A stretch of DNA of 64,000 nucleotides from Microthrixaceae bacterium (GTDB lineage Bacteria; Actinomycetota; Acidimicrobiia; Acidimicrobiales; Microtrichaceae), in NCBI GenBank assembly GCA_023958095.1, contig JAMLGJ010000017.1, forward strand, positions 1 to 64,000. The letters are read 5' to 3'. This document shows positions 19,212 to 26,339 of this stretch, in pieces (the first letter of the stretch is position 1; every line of letters begins with the position of its first letter). A program made the translations under genes and the position numbers. The notes under the pieces are model-generated. The model was not told where the DNA came from, did no database searches, and saw only the letters and a list, made by a program, of their open reading frames with translations.

Positions 19212-20495
19212 TCAGCTTCTCGGCACCGGACATTCGCCTACGGCCCGACGGAAGCCCTCCTCAGTCGACAGCTCGTCGACGAGGCGATCAACCCAAGCCT
19301 GGCTGTACAGGTGGCGCTTCACCGACGTGACGTACTCGCAGTAGCGGGGGTCGGTCGCAGTCTGATCTCCATCAGCCGGGGGCCTCGCCTTGAGCTTCCG
19401 CGCTGCCACCGTGTGCATTCGCATCGTGAACCGGTAAGAGATGCGATCGCTGACCGCATCGACGACCTGGGTGGCAATGAGGTTCGGTCGCTCGGCCTTC
19501 ACGACCTTCGTCACGACCGTGTACTCCTTGAGGGCCTGAGCAAGATCCTCCGACACCTCTCCTGGTTTCACGAAGTGGGCGACCGCGTCTGGACTCCGGC
19601 CCGATGCCGGCACGGTCGGGACGAAGGTCACCCTGAGCATGTACGCGGGGTCGTCGACTAGCGCCGCGTTCCGTGAGGCCTGATCCTCCAGATAGGTCTG
19701 GACGTCGAGCGGAAGCGACGCCTGGAGCCGCTTGACCGACGACAGAACGCCTGGATCACGGAACCCTGTGAGCTGCAGCGGAACGGACAGCGCTGACCCC
19801 AGAGTGAAGTTGGACCCGAAACGCTCCTCAAGAGCGCCTTCCAGGTTCAGGAGACCAGCTTGCGCTTGAGGGACGATCGCGACATCAAGCGCAGGAAGAT
19901 GGCGATGTGCAACCTGGTTGCGCAGTCCGAGCCAGAATTCGACGTTGCGCCGCAGTCCGCGGAACCGATCGCCGGAGAACGCCGCGTCGACGAGCTCGCT
20001 GGTCTCCAGCGCACGTTCGCGACCATTGACCGTCCGCGGGCTTCCGTCCTCATTGAGGTCACGCCACTCGTCGCCCGCCTGCTGCAATACGGCCAGCGCC
20101 AGGCTGTTCCAGGCCGTGACGAGGAGAAGCGCGAAGGTCTCGGTCCGGAAGGTCGCCGTGGGGTCGTTCCAGACCCGAACTGCGCCGAGCGCCGCTTGCC
20201 GAGCGTGGTCGAGTTGCTCCTCCCACTCCTCGAGCTGCTGACCGTCCGGTGTCGCACCGAGTCGCCGCAATTGGCCTTCGAGGTCAACAATCCTATCGGT
20301 CTGTCGCGAGCGCTTGGTGGTCGCCACACCCAGCGTCTGGCGGATGAAGCGATCGAACCGACGGCCATGGGCACCACCGTCATCCCACTCCCGCCGCTCC
20401 ATCTCGCTCTTGGAAGTACCGCGACCTTCGTCCCACTCTGCGAGCAGCCGAGTGGCCAAGTCGACATCGTCCTCCGGCTCCGTCTCATTCTCCAT
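19212..20495 (-). CDS. DUF3644/HEPN-like protein, second gene of the Fic operon
   Basis: A 427-residue soluble protein without signal or membrane segments. An acidic N-terminus leads to a coiled-coil-like stretch at about 66-105. A helical module with TAWNSLALAVLQQ, RRNVEFWLGLRNQVAHRH and a following LNLEGALEERFG resembles DUF3644. R192-x4-H197 matches the R-x4-H catalytic signature of HEPN ribonucleases, with H199 where RX4HXY toxins have Tyr. The C-terminal half (about 240-427) is not recognised. The start is ATG 20495 with GGAG upstream; it lies 24 bp after the Fic stop, so the two genes are almost certainly cotranscribed. A toxin or abortive-infection RNase role is inferred; the DUF3644 match is by eye. 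Confidence 0.65.
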   Translation of the reverse strand: MENETEPEDDVDLATRLLAEWDEGRGTSKSEMERREWDDGGAHGRRFDRFIRQTLGVATTKRSRQTDRIVDLEGQLRRLGATPDGQQLEEWEEQLDHARQAALGAVRVWNDPTATFRTETFALLLVTAWNSLALAVLQQAGDEWRDLNEDGSPRTVNGRERALETSELVDAAFSGDRFRGLRRNVEFWLGLRNQVAHRHLPALDVAIVPQAQAGLLNLEGALEERFGSNFTLGSALSVPLQLTGFRDPGVLSSVKRLQASLPLDVQTYLEDQASRNAALVDDPAYMLRVTFVPTVPASGRSPDAVAHFVKPGEVSEDLAQALKEYTVVTKVVKAERPNLIATQVVDAVSDRISYRFTMRMHTVAARKLKARPPADGDQTATDPRYCEYVTSVKRHLYSQAWVDRLVDELSTEEGFRRAVGECPVPRS

Positions 20496-20519
20496 GTGCT
20501 GCTCCTTCCCCTCGCTAGG

Positions 20520-21710
20520 TCAGCTGTCGATGATCTGAAAAACGCGACGGTTCCAGTAAAGGCGGTCATAGCGAGCATCGCTGTAGGGCTCGAGGATCCC
20601 GAGATCCAGGAGCGAGCCGATGGCGTTGCGGTTGGCCTGGTTCGTGCGGCCGTACCGCCGTTGGGCATCTGAGACCGAGAGGATGGGATAGGCGATCAGG
20701 TCGTCGGCGATCTCCACTGCGAGTCGGGCTCTCGGGAGGGCGGAGCGCACGGAGTCACCCAGCTCTTCACGTAAGGCGAGCAGGCGCATGATGCGCTCGT
20801 GGCCCGACGCTGACTCGGCAGCCACGGCCCGAGCGAAGAACTCGATCCATGGAGCCCAGTCGCCGGTCGTGCTGACGGCCAGGAGGTGATCGCGGTACTC
20901 GTCGGCACGGTCCTTGAGCCAGGGCGACACCGACAGCACCGGCGACCGGAGGGCGCCCTCGTGCAGAAGCTGGAGCACCGCGACGAGACGTCCGACGCGG
21001 CCGTTGCCGTCGGTGAACGGGTGGAGCGTCTCGAACTGGTAGTGGGCCATCGCGACACGAGGGAGCAGCTGGATCTGCTCGACCGGTCCGGTGGCGCTCA
21101 GCCAAGCGATCCACCGCTCGCACATGGCGCGCAGCTGGTCGCCCGGCGGTGGAGGGATGAAGCGAGCCTCGCTCACCCGGCGGTGCTTCGCCCCGATGAA
21201 CACCTGGCTCTCACGGATCGAACCGGCCTCGGGACCGTCGCTATCGGTTCCCCGGACGATCTCGGCCTGCAACGAAGCCAACATCCCTAGGGTGACCGGA
21301 CGCTCGCCGATCCAGCCGTAGGCAGCGTCGGCAGCGCGGGCGTAGTTCATGACCTCGCGAACGTTCGGCGCAACCTCGGTCTCCTGTTCGTCGAACGGGA
21401 GGACTTCGGCGGCGAACAGCTCGGTCAGCTCCGCGTAGGTGCCCTCCAAGGCCGAAGTACCGATCGCCTCCCTACGTGTGGCGATGCGCGTCACCAGCTG
21501 AGGGTTCGGGATCAGGCTTGCTGCAGCGTCGAGGCGCCCCAGTTCGGCGTTCGCCTCGCTGACCACCATCCAGACCGAGCCAGGCAGGTCGATGCGATCG
21601 GGCAGATCAGCTGGGACGTATGCCTCGGCGTCGTATGACTCGCCGAACCGCGCGTCGTAGCCCGAGATCGCAACGACCGACCCGATCGGCGAATCCGTCA
21701 ACGACGACAT
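20520..21710 (-). CDS. Fic-family protein (AMP transferase) with C-terminal winged helix
   Basis: A 396-residue protein. An N-terminal helix carries TSALEG at 85-90, matching the class II inhibitory motif (S/T-x3-E-G/N). The Fic core motif HPFTDGNGRVGR is at 230-241 with catalytic H230 and all nucleotide-binding residues. A C-terminal winged-helix segment (about 340-396, SVSDAQRRYGRTNQANRNAIGSL region) probably binds DNA. Fic enzymes transfer AMP or other phosphate groups to hydroxyls of target proteins. ATG 21710 is chosen because TACAAT ends exactly 7 nt upstream; an ATG 69 nt further upstream lies inside the second dyad. Two dyads at the promoter suggest autoregulation. It heads an operon with the DUF3644 gene. 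Confidence 0.9.
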   Translation of the reverse strand: MSSLTDSPIGSVVAISGYDARFGESYDAEAYVPADLPDRIDLPGSVWMVVSEANAELGRLDAAASLIPNPQLVTRIATRREAIGTSALEGTYAELTELFAAEVLPFDEQETEVAPNVREVMNYARAADAAYGWIGERPVTLGMLASLQAEIVRGTDSDGPEAGSIRESQVFIGAKHRRVSEARFIPPPPGDQLRAMCERWIAWLSATGPVEQIQLLPRVAMAHYQFETLHPFTDGNGRVGRLVAVLQLLHEGALRSPVLSVSPWLKDRADEYRDHLLAVSTTGDWAPWIEFFARAVAAESASGHERIMRLLALREELGDSVRSALPRARLAVEIADDLIAYPILSVSDAQRRYGRTNQANRNAIGSLLDLGILEPYSDARYDRLYWNRRVFQIIDS

Positions 21711-21711
21711 G

Positions 21712-21740
21712 ACTTTGATTGTACGCCGCCGATTCAAAGT
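21712..21740. promoter_or_regulatory. Dyad 1 (operator candidate) at the Fic promoter
   Basis: A 29-bp imperfect palindrome with outer arms ACTTTGA and TCAAAGT. It covers the -10 box and the transcription start, so a bound protein would block RNA polymerase. Confidence 0.6.
21718..21723 (-). promoter_or_regulatory. -10 box of the Fic operon
   Basis: TACAAT on the minus strand lies 7 nt before ATG 21710, inside the first dyad. Confidence 0.6.
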
Positions 21741-21752
21741 CTCACGCGCGAA

Positions 21753-21781
21753 ACTTGGAATTACAGCGCTGCAATCCAAGT
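21753..21781. promoter_or_regulatory. Dyad 2 (operator candidate) upstream of the Fic promoter
   Basis: A second 29-bp palindrome with outer arms ACTTGGA and TCCAAGT, sharing 6 of 7 arm bases with dyad 1 and offset by 41 bp. The pair looks like two binding sites for one dimeric regulator, possibly the Fic winged helix. Confidence 0.6.
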
Positions 21782-21872
21782 CTCGGGAGCTTCAGCCGGT
21801 GGCGAGCCGTCGTTCCCGGAGGGCCGCGAACTCGACGGCTGGTACCGCCGGCCCGCCGCCCGCCGAGTCGAT

Positions 21873-21901
21873 GCGGCGTGACCCTAGCGTGACCCTACGG
21901 A
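21873..21901 (+). repeat. Right 29-bp arm repeat (putative integrase arm site)
   Basis: Identical to 6661-6689 and in the same orientation; it ends 98 bp before the attR core. In the excised circle the two arms would flank the core nearly symmetrically. Confidence 0.7.
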
Positions 21902-21999
21902 GTGGGACCGACGGTCACGGAACGCCACGGGCCGACACAGCAAGCCCTTGCCGTTCCTGGTGGTCCCCGTGGTTGCAGACTTCAGTAGACCCTTCCGAG

Positions 22000-22047
22000 C
22001 AGCTTCCCAAGCTGAGTACGGGAGTTCGATTCTCCTCACCCGCTCCA
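22000..22047 (+). pseudogene. attR: displaced 3' half of a tRNA-Gly
   Basis: This stretch matches tRNA-Gly from the anticodon stem (CAGCTTCCCAAGCTG) to the CCA end, with acceptor CACCCGC. The T stem is GGGAG/CTCCT, which differs from GCGGG/CCCGT in the intact gene by paired changes. No acceptor, D arm or 5' half precedes it, so it cannot be a functional tRNA. It is probably the original chromosomal 3' half. Confidence 0.85.
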
Positions 22048-22094
22048 GGTTGAACCACGCTCAACTCGAGTGCGGCCCGGCCGATGGTTGGCGT

Positions 22095-23501
22095 ATGGCA
22101 GATGCGTCGAGCCCCACGGCCGCCAACCCGGCGACCGAGCGGACACCCCTTCCCCGGATCACCCCGAGGGTCTTCACCGACCTGGCAGTGTGGATGATGG
22201 GATTCGGACTCCTGATGGGACTCGCCTTTCCATTCTTCGTGATGCTCTTCGGAGTGCCCTCGGAGAACGTTCTCACCCCGATCTTCTTCGGAGCCACGGT
22301 TGCGGCGGGGTTGTGCGTCGGCGCGATCAGCCAGTTGATCTCGAGGGCGGTCGTGGGCTCCAAGCTGCGCCTGCTCCGGTCGCGGATGAACCGCGTCGAG
22401 ACCACGCTGCGCGAGGCGATCCGCTCGGGAACCTCCGCCGAGTGCAATCCTGAAACCTGTTCGGTTCCGGTGGACTCCGACGATGAGATCGGTGAGGCAG
22501 CGGCCTCGTTCAACCGGCTGGTGGAGGCCCTTGCGGCCAGCCACCGCGTGAGCGACGCCTCGGGCGACTTCGCGCGGACGCTCTCGTCGCACATCGAAGT
22601 CTCCACGCTCGCGGAGGCCGCCCTCTCCGAACTCCAGGAGGTGGGTCGATTCGTGGCCTCTGCCCTGTGCGTGGTCCGCGACGGTGAGATGGTGACCGTC
22701 GCCTCCAACGGGATCCGCGACGACCAGCAGATCGCGAGCAGCGCCCCGGTCACGCGTGCGTACCGGACGCTCACCACCATCCACCTCGACCTTCCGGAGG
22801 ACGTGGTCGTGGATTCCTCCCTGGTCGAGTTCACCCCGAGATCGGTCATCGCCTACCCGCTGCACATCCGGCTGGTGCCGATCGGTGTGGTGCTGCTCGC
22901 GTCCGACGCCCGCACCAGCGCCGAGGACGACCAGCTGATCGACAGCCTCCTTCCGAACTTCGCGGTCGCACTGAACAACGCACTCAGCCACGAACAACTC
23001 CAGCAGGTGGCCGCCATCGATCCCCTCACGGGACTGTTCAACCGTCGTTTCGGCCTCGAACGCCTGGGGGAAGAGTTCAGCCGCTCGGTGCGTTCGCGGG
23101 AACCTCTCGGTGTGATGCTGTTCGACATCGACCACTTCAAGGCGGTCAACGACACCCACGGCCACCAGACCGGCGACCGGGTGCTGACGGCAGTGGCCGA
23201 TGCCGCACGCGGTGTGCTGCGCGACGGAGACACCCTGATGCGCTACGGCGGGGAGGAGTTCCTCGCCGTACTCCCGGGTGCCGGACCTGATGACCTGCAC
23301 GACCTCTCCGAGCGCGTCCGCCGCACGGTGGAGTCCACTGTCGTGACCGACAACAACCGCGAAGTGCGGGTGACGGTGAGCGTCGGGGCCGTCTCCTTCC
23401 CCGCCACCGATGTCACCGACATCGAGGACCTGGTGCGCCATGTGGACGCAGCCATGTACGTCTCGAAGTCAGCGGGACGGAACCGCCTGACGATGGCCTG
23501 A
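22095..23501 (+). CDS. Diguanylate cyclase (GGDEF), membrane-anchored
   Basis: A 468-residue protein starting at ATG 22095 (MADASSP). Two transmembrane segments (about 30-80) precede a HAMP-like helix, a GAF-like sensory region (about 150-290) and a GGDEF domain. The active-site motif is RYGGEEF, with FDIDHFKAVND for metal and substrate binding. The inhibitory I-site RDGD lies five residues before GGEEF, so product feedback is expected. It makes cyclic di-GMP from two GTP. The gene begins 48 bp after the displaced tRNA half and was next to tRNA-Gly before the island inserted. It is convergent with the next gene. Confidence 0.92.
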   Translation: MADASSPTAANPATERTPLPRITPRVFTDLAVWMMGFGLLMGLAFPFFVMLFGVPSENVLTPIFFGATVAAGLCVGAISQLISRAVVGSKLRLLRSRMNRVETTLREAIRSGTSAECNPETCSVPVDSDDEIGEAAASFNRLVEALAASHRVSDASGDFARTLSSHIEVSTLAEAALSELQEVGRFVASALCVVRDGEMVTVASNGIRDDQQIASSAPVTRAYRTLTTIHLDLPEDVVVDSSLVEFTPRSVIAYPLHIRLVPIGVVLLASDARTSAEDDQLIDSLLPNFAVALNNALSHEQLQQVAAIDPLTGLFNRRFGLERLGEEFSRSVRSREPLGVMLFDIDHFKAVNDTHGHQTGDRVLTAVADAARGVLRDGDTLMRYGGEEFLAVLPGAGPDDLHDLSERVRRTVESTVVTDNNREVRVTVSVGAVSFPATDVTDIEDLVRHVDAAMYVSKSAGRNRLTMA

Positions 23502-23514
23502 CCTGGCCGCCGGA

Positions 23515-23982
23515 TCAGGGCAGTGGCGTGAAGGCCACCATCGGGATCTCACCCATCATCCGGACCAGGTCGTCCTCGGTCCCGTCGTAGGAGACGCCCA
23601 TGGTCTCGTACAGCTTGGCCGCGGTGCGGGGATGGGCATCCTCGTACCGCCTCATGTGCTCCGCCGATTCGGTCGGCTCCAGGAAGCGCACCGAGGCGTC
23701 GTGTCGCCGGGATCCGATCCAGATGGCCTCGACACCGTTGGCCCTCAGGTTGCGGTACCAGTCGGCTCGGGGTCCGGTGCCCGATGTGCAGATCCACTCG
23801 GGTGGGCACCGGTCGGCAACCTCGATGACGGTGCGGTACAGCTTCTGGCTGCGCCGGCCACGGTGTTCGATCATCACGAAGCGCCGTCCGAACAGGAAGC
23901 CCAGCCGGGCGCGGTACAAGTAGGTGGGTGCCCTGAGGAGCTTCTTGAGCCATCCACTCGGCTTGTGGGACAGGTCGATCAT
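23515..23982 (-). CDS. Nitroreductase/deazaflavin (F420)-dependent oxidoreductase family protein
   Basis: A 155-residue protein with the split beta-barrel features of the Ddn family: an N-terminal helix with KPSGWLKKLLRAPTYLYR, then HRGRRSQKLYRTVIEV and ADWYRNLRANG. Family members reduce diverse substrates with F420H2. ATG 23982 is preferred because the sequence upstream is low-complexity and a GGAGG precedes it. It lies 31 bp downstream of the aldehyde dehydrogenase on the same strand and may be cotranscribed. The substrate is unknown. Confidence 0.85.
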   Translation of the reverse strand: MIDLSHKPSGWLKKLLRAPTYLYRARLGFLFGRRFVMIEHRGRRSQKLYRTVIEVADRCPPEWICTSGTGPRADWYRNLRANGVEAIWIGSRRHDASVRFLEPTESAEHMRRYEDAHPRTAAKLYETMGVSYDGTEDDLVRMMGEIPMVAFTPLP

Positions 23983-24013
23983 CGGCACGGGAGGCCTCCG
24001 GGGGCGGGTCGGT

Positions 24014-25486
24014 TCACTCGTCGCTGAGGAAGATGTTCTTGGTCTCGGTGTAGTGCGACATGGCGGCCATGCCGAGTTCGCGTCCGAGCCCCGACTGCTT
24101 GAAGCCCCCGAATGGGGCCTCGGTGCGCACACTGCGCGCGCTGTTCACCGAGATCACCCCGGTGCGTACCGCCTTCGTCACCCGCAGCGCCCGGCCGACG
24201 TTGCCGGTCCACACCGTTCCCGAGAGGCCGTAGGGGCTGGCGTTGGCGAGCTCCACCGCCTCGGACTCGTCCTCGAAGGGGATGATCGATGCCACCGGGC
24301 CGAAGATCTCCTCCCGGGCGACGCGCATCTCGTTGTCGACGTCGGCCAGCACTGCCGGTGAGAGGAACCATCCGGGTCCGCTGGCCTCGCCGCCGCAGAG
24401 CCGCCGCGCGCCTTCCTGCGCGGCGATGTCCAGGTAGTCGAGGCTGACCTGGCGCTGCCCCGAGGAGACCATCGGGCCGAGCTGCGTGGCCTCGTCGAGG
24501 GGGTCACCCACCACGAGTTGGGAGGTCGCCTCCACGAACCCGGCGACGAAGTCGTCATAGACGCTGCGCTGGACCAGGAAGCGGCTGCGCGCACAGCAGT
24601 CCTGGCCGGTGTTGTCGAACACCGACAACGGCGTGGAGGCGATCGCCCGTTCGAGGTCGGCGTCGTCGAACACCACGCAGGCCGACTTGCCGCCGAGCTC
24701 GAGGGACACCCGTGGGATGTTGGGCGCGGACTGGGCGAGTATGCGTGCCCCGGTCGCGGTCTCACCGGTGAAGCTGATCTTCGCGACCCTCGGGTCACAG
24801 ACCAGCTTCTCACCGACCGTTCGACCGGGCCCGGGAAGCACGCTCACCGCTGCGGGGGGCACTCCGGCATCGAGGAGGACCTGGCCCAGCAACAGCGCGC
24901 TTATCGGGGTCAGCGACGCCGGCTTGAGCACCACCGGGTTGCCGCACGCCAGGGCGGGAGCCACCTTCCAGGTGGCTATCAGCAGCGGGAAGTTCCAGGG
25001 CACCACCAGCGCGCACACCCCCACCGGCTCCCTCACGGCCAGGTCCACCCCGGAGTCCTGCACCGGGATCACGTCGCCGTAGTGCTTGTTGGCGGCACCC
25101 GCGAAGTACTCGAAGACGTCCGCCGCCGTGGCTGCCTCCCAGCGGGCGTTGCCGATGGGGTGGCCCGCACCGCGCACCTCGGCCATCGCGAACAGCTCGG
25201 CGCGCTCGCGCAGCAGTGCCGCCACCCGCAGCAGCACACGCCCCCGGTCGGTGGCGTTGGTGCGGCGCCAGCTGCCCTCCTCGAACTCTGCGACGGCGGC
25301 CTGCAGTGCGCTGTCCACGTCCTCCTCGGACGCCTGCGCCACCGTGGCGAGCGGTTCTCCGGTGGCGGGTTCGGTCACCTCGAAGGTCTCCCCCGTCGCT
25401 CCGCCGGTGCTGCGGCCCGCGACCAGGAGGTCGAGGTGCCCCGGCAACACGTTGTCAGTCGGGCCGTATCCGGTGGGGGAGGTCAT
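24014..25486 (-). CDS. Aldehyde dehydrogenase
   Basis: A 490-residue NAD(P)-dependent aldehyde dehydrogenase of normal length. Visible elements are VPWNFPLLIATWK, GFTGETATGARI-like nucleotide-binding sequence (as SFTGETATG), the general base in SLELGGKSACVVF, the catalytic Cys in GQDCCARSR, and EEIFGPVASIIPF. ATG 25486 is 8 nt downstream of TACGCT. It diverges from the SDR/gamma-glutamyl ligase operon, which suggests oxidation of a gamma-glutamylamino-aldehyde or a similar aldehyde, like PuuC. The specific substrate is inferred from context. Confidence 0.9.
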   Translation of the reverse strand: MTSPTGYGPTDNVLPGHLDLLVAGRSTGGATGETFEVTEPATGEPLATVAQASEEDVDSALQAAVAEFEEGSWRRTNATDRGRVLLRVAALLRERAELFAMAEVRGAGHPIGNARWEAATAADVFEYFAGAANKHYGDVIPVQDSGVDLAVREPVGVCALVVPWNFPLLIATWKVAPALACGNPVVLKPASLTPISALLLGQVLLDAGVPPAAVSVLPGPGRTVGEKLVCDPRVAKISFTGETATGARILAQSAPNIPRVSLELGGKSACVVFDDADLERAIASTPLSVFDNTGQDCCARSRFLVQRSVYDDFVAGFVEATSQLVVGDPLDEATQLGPMVSSGQRQVSLDYLDIAAQEGARRLCGGEASGPGWFLSPAVLADVDNEMRVAREEIFGPVASIIPFEDESEAVELANASPYGLSGTVWTGNVGRALRVTKAVRTGVISVNSARSVRTEAPFGGFKQSGLGRELGMAAMSHYTETKNIFLSDE

Positions 25487-25494
25487 GGCCGGTG

Positions 25495-25500
25495 AGCGTA
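25495..25500 (-). promoter_or_regulatory. -10 box of the aldehyde dehydrogenase gene
   Basis: TACGCT lies 8 nt before ATG 25486 on the minus strand. Confidence 0.45.
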
Positions 25501-25550
25501 TCGTGGCGCGCGGTACACCCTTCGAGGCGAGCGCGGACACGGGAGCGAGC

Positions 25551-26339
25551 ATGGGTCGGTTGCAGGACAAGGTGGCGATCATCACCGGCGCCGGAAATGG
25601 CATGGGTGCCGCGGGAGCAGCCCGTTTCGCATCCGAGGGAGCGTCGGTGGTGGTCGCCGACAACGACGCCGATGCCGCACGTACCGTGGCCGATGCGATA
25701 ACCGGCGAAGGTGGCAGGGCCGTGACGGTCGAGGTGGACGTGCGGGACGCCGGGGCCGTCGACGCCATGGTCGACACCGCGGTGAGCACGTGGGGCACCC
25801 TCGACGTGCTCTACAACAATGCCGGGATCTCCCCCGCCGGCGACGGGGACGCCACCGAGACGACCGAGGAGGTCTGGGACCTCACCTTCGAGGTGAACGT
25901 CAAGGGCGTCTACCTCTGCTGCCGTTCGGCGATCCCGGCGATGCTCGAGCACGGCGGGGGTTCGATCATCAACGTGGCCAGCTTCGTGGCCCACCTGGGC
26001 GCCGCCACCCCACAGCTCGCCTACACCGCGTCCAAGGGTGCGGTGCTGTCGATGACCAGGGAGATCGCAGCCGTGCACGCCCGCCAGGGGATCCGGGCCA
26101 ACGCGCTCTGCCCGGGCCCGGTGCTGACGCCGCTGCTGGCGAAGTTCATGGAGGACCAGGCCCAGCGCGAGCGGCGGCTGGTGCACATCCCGATGGGCCG
26201 TTTCGGCGAGGTCGACGAGATGGTCAACGGAGCGCTGTTCCTGGCCTCCGATGAGAGCTCCTACATGACAGGGCAGTCGCTGCTCGTCGACGGCGGGATC
26301 ACCAGCGCCTACACCACCCCGGAGGGACCACCGTGCTGA
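25551..26339 (+). CDS. Short-chain dehydrogenase/reductase (SDR)
   Basis: A 262-residue classical SDR. The cofactor motif is TGAGNGMG near the N-terminus, NNAG follows, and the catalytic Ser and YTASK lie in the middle. The C-terminus SLLVDGGITSAY is typical. ATG 25551 has GGGAGCGAG upstream. It is the first gene of a four-gene operon: its last codons overlap the start of the gamma-glutamyl ligase gene by 7 bp. It may oxidise an alcohol or amine-derived intermediate in the pathway; the substrate is unknown. Confidence 0.9.
   Translation: MGRLQDKVAIITGAGNGMGAAGAARFASEGASVVVADNDADAARTVADAITGEGGRAVTVEVDVRDAGAVDAMVDTAVSTWGTLDVLYNNAGISPAGDGDATETTEEVWDLTFEVNVKGVYLCCRSAIPAMLEHGGGSIINVASFVAHLGAATPQLAYTASKGAVLSMTREIAAVHARQGIRANALCPGPVLTPLLAKFMEDQAQRERRLVHIPMGRFGEVDEMVNGALFLASDESSYMTGQSLLVDGGITSAYTTPEGPPC

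Larger units (their letters stand above)
6546..22015. mobile_element. Integrated element (genomic island) in tRNA-Gly
   Basis: The element of about 15.4 kb is bounded by a 16-bp perfect repeat, CAGCTTCCCAAGCTGA, at 6546-6561 and 22000-22015, which is the tRNA anticodon stem-loop. Inside each end lies a 29-bp perfect repeat at almost the same distance from the core. The cargo includes a tyrosine integrase, a TrwC/TraA-type relaxase, a type III restriction-modification pair, a GHKL ATPase with a DUF3883-type domain, a Fic protein and a DUF3644 protein. Before insertion, the tRNA gene would have sat about 48 bp upstream of the GGDEF gene at 22095. No type IV secretion genes are seen, so at most it is mobilizable, and the relaxase frame is broken. 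Confidence 0.85.

Noticed and set aside
22000-22047. Second functional tRNA-Gly
   Set aside because: Only the 3' half exists; no acceptor 5' strand or D arm precedes it.
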